Part shown: positions 22,646 through 30,762 of the stretch, one piece after another | How the letters are laid out: every line of letters starts with the position of its first letter | Numbering within the stretch: position 1 is the first letter of the stretch | From: Streptomyces sp. BR123 | GTDB lineage: Bacteria > Actinomycetota > Actinomycetes > Streptomycetales > Streptomycetaceae | Assembly: GCF_013401435.1 (NCBI RefSeq) | Contig: NZ_JACBGN010000032.1 | Span: forward strand, 1 to 40,945 | Direction of reading: 5' to 3' | DNA length: 40,945 bases | Notes under the pieces: generated by a model | Database searches by the model: none | Seen by the model: the letters and a program-made list of their open reading frames with translations, nothing else | Told to the model about the DNA's origin: nothing | Position numbers and translations under genes: made by a program

Positions 22646-23848
22646 ATGTCCGGAACGAACAACACCACGTCCGTGATCGTCGCCGGGGCCCGCACGCCCA
22701 TGGGGCGGCTGCTCGGCTCGCTGAAGTCCTTCTCGGGTGCCGAGCTCGGCGGGATCGCCATCAAGGCCGCCCTGGAGCGGGCCGGTGTCGCCGGCGACCA
22801 GGTCCAGTACGTGATCATGGGCCAGGTGCTGCAGGCCGGCGCGGGCCAGATCCCCGCCCGTCAGGCCGCGGTCAAGGCCGGCATCCCGATGAACGTGCCC
22901 GCCCTGACGATCAACAAGGTCTGCCTCTCCGGCCTCGACGCGATCGCGCTGGCCGACCAGCTCATCCGCGCCGGGGAGTTCGACATCGTGGTCGCGGGCG
23001 GCCAGGAGTCCATGACCAACGCCCCGCACCTGCTGCCGAAGTCCCGCGAGGGCTTCAAGTACGGCGCGATCGGCATGCTCGACGCGATGGCCCACGACGG
23101 CCTCACCGACGCCTTCGAGAACATCGCCATGGGCGAGTCCACCGAGAAGCACAACGCCCGCCTCGGCATCGAGCGCGGCCCGCAGGACGAGCTCGCCGCC
23201 GGCTCCCACCAGCGCGCCGCGGCCGCCCAGAAGAACGGCGTCTTCGAGGCCGAGATCACCCCGGTCGAGATCCCGCAGCGCAAGGGCGACCCGGTGCTGT
23301 TCACCCAGGACGAGGGCATCCGCCCGGAGACCACGGTGGAGTCCCTGGCCAAGCTGCGCCCGGCCTTCGCCAAGGACGGCACCATCACGGCCGGCACCTC
23401 CTCGCAGATCAGCGACGGTGCGGCCGCCGTGGTCGTGATGAGCAAGGCCAAGGCCGAGGAGCTGGGCCTGGAGTGGATCGCCGAGATCGGCGCCCACGGC
23501 AACGTGGCCGGCCCGGACAACTCCCTGCAGTCGCAGCCCTCGAACGCGATCCTGCACGCCCTGAAGAAGGAGGGCCTGGAAGTCTCCGACCTGGACCTCA
23601 TCGAGATCAACGAGGCCTTCGCGGCGGTCGCCGTGCAGTCAATGAAGGACCTGGGCGTGACCCCGGAAAAGGTGAACGTCAACGGCGGCGCCATCGCCCT
23701 GGGCCACCCGATCGGCATGTCCGGCGCCCGCGTCGTGCTGCACCTGGCGCTGGAACTGGGGCGCCGCGGCGGCGGCGTCGGTGCGGCCGCGCTGTGCGGC
23801 GGCGGCGGCCAGGGCGACGCCCTGATCATCCGGGTCCCCAAGGCCTAG
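22646..23848 (+). CDS. Acetyl-CoA C-acetyltransferase (thiolase)
   Basis: Condenses two acetyl-CoA to acetoacetyl-CoA or cleaves 3-ketoacyl-CoA. The 400-residue thiolase has nucleophile Cys93 in [11 protein letters not shown], His354 in [10 protein letters not shown] and Cys384 in [10 protein letters not shown], with the NEAFA loop preceding them, so all catalytic elements are intact. The start is ATG 22646 with AAGGGG about ten bases upstream; the open frame at 22499 overlaps the epimerase start and is not used. It is followed 87 bp later by meaB. Together with the hydroxyacyl-CoA dehydrogenase it would connect acetyl-CoA and 3-hydroxybutyryl-CoA in the ethylmalonyl-CoA route. Confidence 0.94.
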   Translation: MSGTNNTTSVIVAGARTPMGRLLGSLKSFSGAELGGIAIKAALERAGVAGDQVQYVIMGQVLQAGAGQIPARQAAVKAGIPMNVPALTINKVCLSGLDAIALADQLIRAGEFDIVVAGGQESMTNAPHLLPKSREGFKYGAIGMLDAMAHDGLTDAFENIAMGESTEKHNARLGIERGPQDELAAGSHQRAAAAQKNGVFEAEITPVEIPQRKGDPVLFTQDEGIRPETTVESLAKLRPAFAKDGTITAGTSSQISDGAAAVVVMSKAKAEELGLEWIAEIGAHGNVAGPDNSLQSQPSNAILHALKKEGLEVSDLDLIEINEAFAAVAVQSMKDLGVTPEKVNVNGGAIALGHPIGMSGARVVLHLALELGRRGGGVGAAALCGGGGQGDALIIRVPKA

Positions 23849-23935
23849 CAACCCCCTGTCCGTACCCGGCGCCCCGTGCCGGGTACGGACGCATCCGCAT
23901 CCGCATCCGCGGCGAGAACGAGGAGCGCAGCACGT

Positions 23936-24895
23936 ATGACGGTGGACGTCCCCCAGCTGGTGGCCCAGGCGCGTGACGGCAGGCCGAGGGCGGTGGCCCG
24001 GCTGATCTCGCTGGTCGAGGGGGCGTCCCCGCAGCTGCGCGAGGTGATGGCGGCGCTGGCCCCGCTGACCGGCGGGGCGTACGTGGTGGGCCTGACGGGC
24101 TCGCCCGGCGTCGGCAAGTCCACCTCCACCTCGGCGCTGGTGTCGGCGTACCGCAAGGCGGGCAAGCGGGTCGGCGTGCTCGCCGTCGACCCGTCCTCGC
24201 CGTTCTCCGGGGGCGCGCTGCTCGGCGACCGGGTGCGCATGTCGGACCACGCCTCCGACCCGGGCGTGTACATCCGCTCGATGGCCACCCGCGGCCACCT
24301 GGGCGGCCTGGCCTGGGCGGCCCCGCAGGCGATCCGGGTGCTGGACGCGGCGGGCTGCGACGTGATCCTGGTCGAGACGGTCGGTGTCGGGCAGTCGGAG
24401 GTGGAGATCGCCTCCCAGGCGGACACCTCCGTGGTCCTGCTGGCCCCCGGGATGGGCGACGGGATCCAGGCCGCGAAGGCGGGCATCCTGGAGATCGGCG
24501 ACGTGTACGTGGTCAACAAGGCCGACCGGGACGGCGCCGACGCGACCGCCCGGGAGCTGAACCACATGCTGGGCCTGGGCGAGGCGCGGGGGCCCGGCGA
24601 CTGGCGGCCGCCGATCGTCAAGACGGTCGCGGCGCGCGGCCAGGGCATCGACGAGCTGGTCGAGGCGCTGGAGAAGCACCGGGCGTGGATGGACGAGCAC
24701 GGGGTGCTGGCCGAGCGGCGCACCGCGCGGGCCGCGCGCGAGGTGGAGACCATCGCCGTGACCTCGCTGCGGGCCCGGATGGCCGATGTGCACGGGGACG
24801 CCCACCTCGGGGCCCTGGCGGCGCGGGTGGCGCAGGGCGAGCTCGACCCGTACGCGGCCTCGGACGCCCTGCTGGCCACCCTCACGGAGGGCTGA
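23936..24895 (+). CDS. meaB: G-protein chaperone MeaB (methylmalonyl-CoA mutase-associated GTPase)
   Basis: A 319-residue G3E-family GTPase that protects and reactivates AdoCbl-dependent mutases. The P-loop GSPGVGKST is at about 55-63, the DPSSPFSGGALLGDRVRM switch follows, VETVGVGQSE carries the G3 region, and NKADRDGAD gives base specificity (NKxD). The start is ATG 23936 with GAGGAG about ten bases upstream, rather than 23876. It lies in the same direction as the thiolase gene and could be co-transcribed. Its client is probably IcmA or the genome's methylmalonyl-CoA mutase. Confidence 0.95.
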   Translation: MTVDVPQLVAQARDGRPRAVARLISLVEGASPQLREVMAALAPLTGGAYVVGLTGSPGVGKSTSTSALVSAYRKAGKRVGVLAVDPSSPFSGGALLGDRVRMSDHASDPGVYIRSMATRGHLGGLAWAAPQAIRVLDAAGCDVILVETVGVGQSEVEIASQADTSVVLLAPGMGDGIQAAKAGILEIGDVYVVNKADRDGADATARELNHMLGLGEARGPGDWRPPIVKTVAARGQGIDELVEALEKHRAWMDEHGVLAERRTARAAREVETIAVTSLRARMADVHGDAHLGALAARVAQGELDPYAASDALLATLTEG

Positions 24896-25038
24896 GGCGC
24901 GCCGGGGGAGCGCCGGCCCGTCGGCGCTCGGGGGCGCTCACCCGCACGGCCGCGCGGCCCCTGCGGGGCGAGGAGGGCGAACGTAGACTGGCGACGCCCG
25001 GAATTGCCCCGGTATCAGCCCACTGAGGGAGTGGCGTC

Positions 25039-25113
25039 ATGGCGAAGCGCGGCAACAAGAAGCGAGCACGCAAGAAGAAGAAGGCCAACCACGGAAAGCG
25101 CCCCAACGCCTGA
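25039..25113 (+). CDS. Ribosomal protein bL37, 24 residues
   Basis: A tiny, extremely basic ORF: it starts MAKRGNKKRARKKKK and ends ANHGKRPNA, with GGGAG about eight bases upstream of the ATG, 143 bp after meaB and directly before a strong terminator. The length and the NHGKRPNA ending match, from memory, the actinobacterial 50S protein bL37 seen in mycobacterial ribosome structures. It is easily missed because of its size. The alternative is an unrelated conserved basic peptide, but the terminator and ribosome site favour a real gene. Confidence 0.8.
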   Translation: MAKRGNKKRARKKKKANHGKRPNA

Positions 25114-25143
25114 CCGCGGTCCCGGTCGGGCCCGGCCGGAATC

Positions 25144-25183
25144 CACAGGAGCCGCACCCCCGTGCCGGGGTGCGGCTCCTGTG
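25144..25183 (+). terminator. Strong hairpin after bL37
   Basis: CACAGGAGCCGCACCCC (25144-25160) and GGGGTGCGGCTCCTGTG (25167-25183) form a perfect 17-bp stem with a 6-nt loop, 30 bp past the bL37 stop. It lies between bL37 and the converging absC-like gene and may act on both strands. Confidence 0.85.
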
Positions 25184-25276
25184 TGGTGTGCGGTGTGTGC
25201 GGTGCTGTGGTGATCGTTGTTGCTGCCGAGGCGTGGTCTACGCGCGATGATCACCGCACCGGGGTGCAGGTTCGGA

Positions 25277-25789
25277 TCAGCCCTTGCCGCGCTGGGTGCG
25301 CAGGTGCTCCGCGACCGGCTCCAGCGAGCTGCGCAGCGCCGCCAGGGCCTCCGGCGGCAGCAGGTCGATGAAGTGCCGGCGGACGGACGCCACGTGGTGC
25401 GGGGCGACCTTCCGCATGAGTTCCATGCCCTCGTCCGTCAGGACGGCGTACAGGCCCCGGCGGTCGGACTCGCAGTTCACGCGGACGACCAGGCCGGCGT
25501 TCTCCATCCGGGTGATCTGGTGGGACAGCCGGCTCTTGGACTGCAGCGTCGACGTCGCGAGATCGCTCATCCGCATCCGGTGGTCCGCGGACTCCGAGAG
25601 GTTGACCAGGATCTCGTAGTCGTTGTTGGTGAGTCCGAATGGCTGGAGATCCTTTTCCAGCTGGTGCATCAGCAGTCTGCTGACGTCCAGATGCGTCCGC
25701 CAGGTGCACTGCTCGGCGTCGGTAAGCCAGGGGGTCCCCCCGGACGGAGTCTGGGGGAGGGGCGCCGTCTCGGTCTCCATGGTCTCCAT
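25277..25789 (-). CDS. absC: MarR-family regulator, AbsC-like
   Basis: A 170-residue winged-helix dimer of the MarR family: TDAEQCTWRTHLDVSRLLMHQLEKDL (dimer helix), MSDLATSTLQSKSRLSHQITRMENAGLV (DNA-recognition region, about 92-119), ESDRRGLYAVLTDEG (wing). By synteny and remembered sequence it matches S. coelicolor AbsC (SCO5405), a pleiotropic zinc-linked regulator of antibiotic production and zinc uptake genes. There are two near-adjacent ATG starts (25789, 25780). Compared with the AbsC I recall, the N-terminus has a few extra residues. It lies tail-to-tail with bL37 and in the same direction as the AIM24 genes, which end just upstream. Confidence 0.85.
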   Translation of the reverse strand: METMETETAPLPQTPSGGTPWLTDAEQCTWRTHLDVSRLLMHQLEKDLQPFGLTNNDYEILVNLSESADHRMRMSDLATSTLQSKSRLSHQITRMENAGLVVRVNCESDRRGLYAVLTDEGMELMRKVAPHHVASVRRHFIDLLPPEALAALRSSLEPVAEHLRTQRGKG

Positions 25790-25810
25790 GAATGAACTCT
25801 ACCTAAGAAG

Positions 25811-25825
25811 TTGAATGACGTACAA
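25811..25825. promoter_or_regulatory. Possible MarR-type operator upstream of absC
   Basis: TTGAATGACGTACAA, an imperfect dyad with TTG/CAA ends, sits 22 bp before the absC start in an unusually A/T-rich patch. MarR proteins commonly autoregulate through such 15-18 bp dyads. Zinc-dependent AbsC binding is conjecture. Confidence 0.4.
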
Positions 25826-25843
25826 AATCGGGAAGGGTGGCGG

Positions 25844-26665
25844 TCACAGTCCGAAGCGCCGCTGGAGGTCCCCCAGCTGCCCCGGCATCCGGATGCCCAG
25901 CGCCTCCAGCTGCCCCGCGTGGCCGTGGCCGCTGCCGCCGCCGGGAACACCCGGCTCCGCGCCGACCGTCCCGACCGCCTGCTCCGCCATCAGCACCTCC
26001 GACGACTGCAGCAGCACCGTCCCGGCCCCGACGAACTCGAACTGGTGCTCCTCGCCCGAGGTGCCGCCGATGCCGGTCAGGGCGCGAAGGCCGCCCAGGA
26101 CGCCCGACATGTACCCGTGGTCGTAATGGTGACAGGGAGACGGGCAGTCCGCCCAGCCGACGAGCGCCTGCGGGTCCACGCGCAGCGGCGGTTCCATGAA
26201 CACCACCGGTCCGTTGGACGCCGCCACGAACTTCCCGGTTCCGATCAGGGTCAGGAAACCCGGGACGATGGACTGCTTGAGGGAGAGGGAGGGCTCGTAC
26301 GCCAGCAGGTTCCCCGACCGGATGGTCAGGTTGCCGTCGTCGAGGTCGAACGAGTTCACGTCGAAGGCGCGGTCGGCCAGCAGCATCTTGCCCTGGCCCT
26401 GGGCCACCACCCAGTCGCCGGCGTGCAGCGGGGAGTGGAAGCTCGTGCGCAGCAGCCGGTCGAACCGGCCGTTGCCGATCCCGTCGAACTCGATGCGCCC
26501 GTAGTACGCGATCATCTTGCCCTTCTGCAGGAACCACTCGTTCCCCTTGAGTTCCACGCAGAAGGTGTACGCGTTGACGTTGTCGTCGGAGGGCAGGGCG
26601 TACGGGTCGAAGACCGCAGGGCCGCCGGCGCCGGCCGGTCCGCCGGTCACAGGACCAAAATTCAC
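25844..26665 (-). CDS. AIM24 family protein (third of three)
   Basis: A 273-residue protein of the AIM24/DUF124 beta-barrel-like family; the molecular function is unknown. It has the family's succession of beta strands ending in Gly (VELKGNEWFLQKGKMIAYYGRIEFDG, LTIRSGNLLAYEPSL, RVDPQALVGW) and a C-terminal Gly/His-rich, hydrophilic extension after about 235 that the two upstream paralogs lack. The GTG start has GGAGGAG six bases upstream and overlaps the preceding stop (GTGA). It is the last gene of a coupled three-gene operon. Confidence 0.82.
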   Translation of the reverse strand: MNFGPVTGGPAGAGGPAVFDPYALPSDDNVNAYTFCVELKGNEWFLQKGKMIAYYGRIEFDGIGNGRFDRLLRTSFHSPLHAGDWVVAQGQGKMLLADRAFDVNSFDLDDGNLTIRSGNLLAYEPSLSLKQSIVPGFLTLIGTGKFVAASNGPVVFMEPPLRVDPQALVGWADCPSPCHHYDHGYMSGVLGGLRALTGIGGTSGEEHQFEFVGAGTVLLQSSEVLMAEQAVGTVGAEPGVPGGGSGHGHAGQLEALGIRMPGQLGDLQRRFGL

Positions 26666-27312
26666 AGCTTCTCCTCCGAGGCCTGTACGTACACGGCACC
26701 CTGGCCCGACAGCTCCAGCTGGAACGCCTCGCCCGAGCCGCGCCCCACCATGTCGCGCCAGCCCAGCGCGGTGGAGAGCTTGTTCCTGACGTCCCCGTGG
26801 TGGGCCACGTACGCCTGCGGGTCGACGTGGACCGGCCGGTTCGGGGTGATGGGGAGCTCGATCACCCCGCCGTGGGCCATCACGGCCACCGATCCGTGAC
26901 CCTTGAGGGTGGTGGTGAACAGGCCCTGGCCCGTCACCTGGCCGCGCACCATGCCCATGACACCCCCTTGCGAGCCCATGAACATGGTGCCCTGCTGGAG
27001 CGTGCCGTCGAACGCGAGCAGCCGGTCCGCCTCGACGTACAGGGTCTCGCCGGTCAGGTTGATCACCTGCACGTGGTGGCCGCCGTGGCCGAACATCACC
27101 GTGCCGCTGCCCTCGACCTCCATCAGCGGGGTCTGCTCGTTCGCCACGCGGCGCCCGATCATGCCCATGACGCCGCCCTGGCCGCCGGTCAGGCTCGGCG
27201 TGAACGACACGCTGCCGCGGTACGCGAGCATCGCGCCCCGCTGGCTGTACATCTTCTGCCCCGGCACCACCTGGGCCTCGACCATCTTCGAGTTGATCTC
27301 GCGGAACGGCAT
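26662..27312 (-). CDS. AIM24 family protein (second of three)
   Basis: A 216-residue AIM24 paralog: MPFREINSKMVEAQVVPGQKMYSQRGAMLAYRG opens the barrel, and VHVDPQAYVAHHGDV and GSGEAFQLELSGQGAVYVQASE close it. The same closing motifs occur in the upstream gene. The ATG start overlaps the upstream stop (TGATG) and its own stop overlaps the next start (GTGA), so all three are translated as a coupled set. The long open frame extending to 28185 is spurious because it overlaps the first gene antiparallel to its codon bias. Function unknown. Confidence 0.85.
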   Translation of the reverse strand: MPFREINSKMVEAQVVPGQKMYSQRGAMLAYRGSVSFTPSLTGGQGGVMGMIGRRVANEQTPLMEVEGSGTVMFGHGGHHVQVINLTGETLYVEADRLLAFDGTLQQGTMFMGSQGGVMGMVRGQVTGQGLFTTTLKGHGSVAVMAHGGVIELPITPNRPVHVDPQAYVAHHGDVRNKLSTALGWRDMVGRGSGEAFQLELSGQGAVYVQASEEKL

Positions 27313-27950
27313 CAGACGTCGCCCCCGATGGTGTTGCGCTCGCTGGGCTGCACGTACACCAGGCCCTCGCCCTCGAATCGGATCTGGAACGCCTCGCCCG
27401 AGCCCTCGCCGATCAGGGTGCGGAAGGTGACCCCCGACTGGAAGGACTGGCGCAGGTCGCCGGTGTGCGCGATGTACGCCCCCGGGTCCACGGACAGCGG
27501 GTACTGGGCGCTGACCCGCAGGACCACCGCCGGGCCGTCCGACATGATCGCCGCCTGGCCGGTGCCCTCGACGGTGGTGGTGAACAGGCCGTTGCCGGTC
27601 GCGCCGCCGCGCAGGCCGGTGAAGGTGGTGCCGGTGCGCAGGGCCGCGTCCGTGCACAGCAGATTGCTGGACTCCACGTACAGCTTCTCCCCGCGCAGGC
27701 TGACGAGGTTGATCTCGCTCGCGCGGTCGGCGAAGAAGCACGTGCCGTGCCCCTGCACCTCCATCACCGTCATCTGTTCTCCCGTCAGGCGACGGGTCAC
27801 CATTCCGCGGAGGCCTTCGCCACCGCCGGTCATCTTCTTGAAGGCCATCTGGCCGTCGTACGCAACCATGGAGCCGTTCTTCGCTTTCACGGCATCCCCG
27901 GTCAGGTCGACGGCGAGCACCTTGCTGCCTTGGAGTCGGAACTGAGCCAC
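27312..27950 (-). CDS. AIM24 family protein (first of three)
   Basis: A 212-residue AIM24-family protein beginning MAQFRLQGSKVLAVDLTGDAVKAKNGSMVAYDG and ending with the shared SVDPGAYIAHTGDL and GSGEAFQIRFEGEGLVYVQPSE motifs. It heads the operon. The GTG start at 27950 has no ribosome site, but TAACGT lies six bases upstream on the coding strand, so the mRNA may be leaderless. It diverges from the DUF3817 gene across 174 bp. No signal peptide or membrane segment is seen. The function of the family in bacteria is not established. Confidence 0.87.
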   Translation of the reverse strand: MAQFRLQGSKVLAVDLTGDAVKAKNGSMVAYDGQMAFKKMTGGGEGLRGMVTRRLTGEQMTVMEVQGHGTCFFADRASEINLVSLRGEKLYVESSNLLCTDAALRTGTTFTGLRGGATGNGLFTTTVEGTGQAAIMSDGPAVVLRVSAQYPLSVDPGAYIAHTGDLRQSFQSGVTFRTLIGEGSGEAFQIRFEGEGLVYVQPSERNTIGGDV

Positions 27951-28124
27951 GGGATGACGTTAACGGCAGCGGGCGGAGGCGAACAGGGCCCCTGGGCCCG
28001 ATACCCGCGGCGGGGCGCGCCGACCGGGCGCGCCCGGGGCGGCCGAACGAGGACCCCGGGTCAAGATCGGGCAAAGCGGCTGAGACACTGGACGGGCCCC
28101 ACACCTCCACCCCGAAGGTTGTTG

Positions 28125-28490
28125 ATGGACATCCAGACCGCCTCCGCCCTGCACCGGCTGCGCCTCGTCTCCGTACCGGAGGCACTGTCGTTCCCGGCCC
28201 TGCTGATCTTCGGTTCCCTGCTGAGCCGGATCTCGGACATCGACTACCTGATGATGCCGCTGGGCGCCCTGCACGGGATCCTGTTCGTCATCTACACGGT
28301 CTTCCTGCTGGACGTCTGGAACAAGGCCAAGTGGCCGCTCAAGAAGGCCGCGCTGTTCTTCCTGCTCGCCGTGGTGCCGTTCGGCGGCCTGTACGGCGAC
28401 AAGCTGCTCAAGCGCGAGGAGGCCGACAGCGTCGTCGCGGCCCGGGCGCGCCGTGAGGCGGCCGGCGCGGGCACGGCGGCCGACGCGTGA
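28125..28490 (+). CDS. DUF3817 integral membrane protein
   Basis: A 121-residue protein with three hydrophobic segments (about 15-35, 40-63 and 72-90) typical of DUF3817: [29 protein letters not shown] carries the family's GxLHGxLF-like core. The C-terminus is charged and cytoplasmic. The ATG has GAAGG upstream. Its end overlaps the next gene by GTGA. A second DUF3817 protein is encoded at 34218-34547. Function unknown. Confidence 0.87.
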   Translation: MDIQTASALHRLRLVSVPEALSFPALLIFGSLLSRISDIDYLMMPLGALHGILFVIYTVFLLDVWNKAKWPLKKAALFFLLAVVPFGGLYGDKLLKREEADSVVAARARREAAGAGTAADA

Positions 28491-28777
28491 TCGTCGCGTT
28501 CTCGGTGACACCGCTGGGGGTCGGCGAAGAGGTCGGCGAATACGTGGCCGAGGCGGTGCGGGTGGTGCGGGAGTCGGGGCTGCCGAACCGCACCGACGCG
28601 ATGTTCACCTCCGTCGAAGGGGAGTGGGACGAAGTGATGGACGTCGTCCGGCGGGCCGTCGCCGCGGTCGAGGCGCGGGCACCCCGGGTGTCGCTCGTCC
28701 TGAAGGCCGACATCCGGCCCGGCGTGGCGGACGGCCTGACGTCGAAGGTCGCCACGGTGGAACGCCACCTGTCCTGA
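28487..28777 (+). CDS. MTH1187 / YkoF-like thiamine-binding family protein
   Basis: A 96-residue ferredoxin-like-fold protein of the MTH1187 (DUF77) family: [31 protein letters not shown], then [15 protein letters not shown], then [13 protein letters not shown]. Family members bind thiamine or related ligands in structures, but the cellular role is unclear. The GTG start overlaps the DUF3817 stop (GTGA), indicating coupled expression. A hairpin (28802-28823) follows. Confidence 0.88.
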   Translation: MIVAFSVTPLGVGEEVGEYVAEAVRVVRESGLPNRTDAMFTSVEGEWDEVMDVVRRAVAAVEARAPRVSLVLKADIRPGVADGLTSKVATVERHLS

Positions 28778-28801
28778 CGCCCCGACAGCCGGTCCCTGGG
28801 C

Positions 28802-28823
28802 TTCCGGGGCCGCAACCCCGGAA
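28802..28823 (+). terminator. Hairpin after the MTH1187-family gene
   Basis: TTCCGGGG-ccgcaa-CCCCGGAA is a perfect 8-bp stem 25 bp past the stop at 28777. The rest of the 259-bp gap up to 29037 shows no gene. Confidence 0.6.
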
Positions 28824-29036
28824 CCCGGGCCCTCCCGTTCGGCATCGACCGCGGGCGGCGCCTGGAATGCGGCCCGGCCCTCGCCCCGCCCGGTTCTCCC
28901 GGTAGCCCTCGCGGCGGCAGCGCGCCACGTCGATCGGGCCGCTGCCGGCGGCCGTACGGGATCACCGGGCCGGAAGGCCAGGGCGGTGCGGCCGAGCCCC
29001 CGTCGGGCCCCAGGACCGTCGGCCGGGCGGGGGCGC

Positions 29037-29267
29037 TCACGGGACGCGTTCCACCACGGCCACTTCCGAGAACTCGCGCAGGAAGGTCGTGTGCCCCGTC
29101 CGCCCCGTGTGCTCGATGCACATGTCGGTGCACACGTCCGCGTTCCCGGTCGGGGCGGCCGTCCACCGGCAGTCCGGGTCCAGGCACCGCGCCGTGGCGG
29201 TCGTCTCCGCCGACGGGTGTCGGCGCATCACTTGGCGGACGTGGCGAAGAACGGCTCGAACGGTCAT
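29037..29267 (-). CDS. DUF7848-like small cysteine-containing protein
   Basis: A 76-residue protein with RCLDPDCRW, VCTDMCIEHTGRTGHTTFLREF: paired cysteines followed by HTGR..H..F, the pattern I associate with the DUF7848 family of Streptomyces accessory regions. A bound metal is likely but not shown. The ATG overlaps the stop of the preceding small gene (ATGA). It is transcribed away from a divergent XRE regulator, a recurrent neighbourhood for this family. Function unknown. Confidence 0.72.
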   Translation of the reverse strand: MTVRAVLRHVRQVMRRHPSAETTATARCLDPDCRWTAAPTGNADVCTDMCIEHTGRTGHTTFLREFSEVAVVERVP

Positions 29268-29449
29268 CCCGCACCCCTGTCGCGGGAGTGGTTGCGCAGC
29301 TCGGTACGCAACAGTCCGGCCGCCTCCAGGTTGCCGACCGCTTCGGCCACCGCCAGGTCGGCGGCCAGCGCGCGGCACACCCCGCACTCATGGCCGGGCG
29401 GCTCCGGGCCCTCCGGCCGGGTGGCTTCCTGTCGTGCTGCCGTCGCCAT
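29264..29449 (-). CDS. Small conserved-type protein, 61 residues
   Basis: MATAARQEATRPEG... with a CxxC pair (ECGVCRAL) and an amphipathic helix (LAADLAVAEAVGNLEAAGLLRTELRNH). The ATG has GAGG about seven bases upstream and the gene is coupled to the DUF7848-like gene by ATGA. It is divergent from the XRE regulator gene with 140 bp between starts. I do not recognise a named family. It probably forms one expression unit with its two neighbours. Confidence 0.65.
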   Translation of the reverse strand: MATAARQEATRPEGPEPPGHECGVCRALAADLAVAEAVGNLEAAGLLRTELRNHSRDRGAG

Positions 29450-29589
29450 GTCGCATCCTCCGCGTCGCCCTTGGTGCGGGCATCGTTTCGCCGCCGGGAG
29501 GCCCGGCCCAGTGTGATCCGTAGTGGCAACTGCCTTCCGGGCCCCGGAATCCCTCTGTCCAGTGGCATCCCTGGTAGCAAGATGACCGC

Positions 29590-30696
29590 ATGGACATCGG
29601 GGAGCTGATTCGGGATCTCCGCACGGCTCGTGGGTGGAGCCAGGGGCGGTTGGCTTCGGAGATCAACAAGGTTCACGGCACGACGCTGACCCGGGAGTAC
29701 GTGAGCAACTGGGAGCGTTCCAAGGTCAGGCCGGGCCCGTTCTACCTGGCTGCGCTGTCCGCCGTACTCGACGTTCCCCTGGCTGTCCTGGAAGGTGAAG
29801 TGGACCGACGCGAGTTCCTTACCGACGTGGCCGGGGCCGCCATAGCCCCCGTTGTCGCCTCCGATCTGATCAGCGCGGGATTTGCCGCCCGGTTGCGTGG
29901 CGGGCCGTCAGCAGACGAGTGGGAGGCCAAGCTCGCGACGTACGGCACCCAGTACATGTCCATGGGCGCGGCGGACATCCAACGTCGGGTTTCCGGCGAA
30001 CTCGTCACCGTGCAGCAGCAACTCGACGACCCCCGGCTGTGGTCCGTCGCCTCCCGCTTGATGACCCTCTACGCGAAGACGTTCCCGGGGTCGGACGGCT
30101 CGAAGGCCGTGCACTGGTACCGGATGGCAGCGACGGCTGCTGACGAGTCCGGCATGGACGAAGCGCGCGTGTGGGTCCGGGGGCGTGCCGCCATCGCCCT
30201 GGGGTATGAGGGTGCGTCCCTGGGGGTTGCTGACGTACTGGCCGACCAAGCCATGGCGATATCGGATCGCCCCTCCCTCGGCCTCCTCAACGCGATCATG
30301 GGGAAGGCGCACGCGGCAGCGGTCCGTGGGGACCGGGCAGCGGCGCTGCACCTGGCGGACCGGGGTCGGCGCATCTTCGACAAGGCGGGGTCGCACGAGC
30401 AGACCAGCGACTACGCGGTGCCCTGGTGGCGGATGAACGTCTTCCTGTCGCTCCTCCTGGCCCGTCTGGGAGACGAAAGGGGAGCCGTGGAAGCCCAGGA
30501 AGCCGCGCGCCGGGAACTCCCCGCAGCGCTGCCCCGCTTCGCGACCCACCTGGAGATGCACCGGGGCCTCATGCTCGCCCGGTCCGGAGACCTCTCGGGC
30601 GGGGCCGCCCACGCCCGGACGGCCCTGGACGCCCTGCCTCCGGAAAAGCACTCGCTCACGCTGCGCTTGCTCATGGCGGAGATCCAACAGGCCTGA
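29590..30696 (+). CDS. XRE-family transcriptional regulator with TPR-like C-terminal domain
   Basis: A 368-residue protein. The N-terminal HTH_XRE (about 4-60: LIRDLRTARGWSQGRLASEIN... REYVSNWERSKVRP) is followed by the VDRREFLTDVAGAAIAP linker typical of a large Streptomyces regulator group, then a helical TPR-like region to the end. These resemble peptide-sensing XRE-TPR regulators. Codons are less G/C-biased at third positions than in flanking core genes, suggesting acquisition. The ATG at 29590 lacks a clear ribosome site. It is divergent from two small genes, which are its probable targets. A 7-bp-stem hairpin follows the stop. Confidence 0.85.
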   Translation: MDIGELIRDLRTARGWSQGRLASEINKVHGTTLTREYVSNWERSKVRPGPFYLAALSAVLDVPLAVLEGEVDRREFLTDVAGAAIAPVVASDLISAGFAARLRGGPSADEWEAKLATYGTQYMSMGAADIQRRVSGELVTVQQQLDDPRLWSVASRLMTLYAKTFPGSDGSKAVHWYRMAATAADESGMDEARVWVRGRAAIALGYEGASLGVADVLADQAMAISDRPSLGLLNAIMGKAHAAAVRGDRAAALHLADRGRRIFDKAGSHEQTSDYAVPWWRMNVFLSLLLARLGDERGAVEAQEAARRELPAALPRFATHLEMHRGLMLARSGDLSGGAAHARTALDALPPEKHSLTLRLLMAEIQQA

Positions 30697-30713
30697 CGGG
30701 AGTCACTGCCCCA

Positions 30714-30732
30714 GGTGCTCCGGGTGAGCACC
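30714..30732. terminator. Hairpin between convergent XRE and ArsR-like genes
   Basis: GGTGCTC-cgggt-GAGCACC, a 7-bp stem with a 5-nt loop, lies in the 66-bp gap between the converging stop codons at 30696 and 30763. Confidence 0.6.
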
Positions 30733-30762
30733 AGGCGGTGGGACCGCGGCGGGGCCGGCGCG

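Noticed and set aside
26662..28185. 507-codon extension of the second AIM24 gene
   Set aside because: The first 290 codons overlap the first AIM24 gene in another frame; the family start at 27312 overlaps the upstream stop in a normal coupling.
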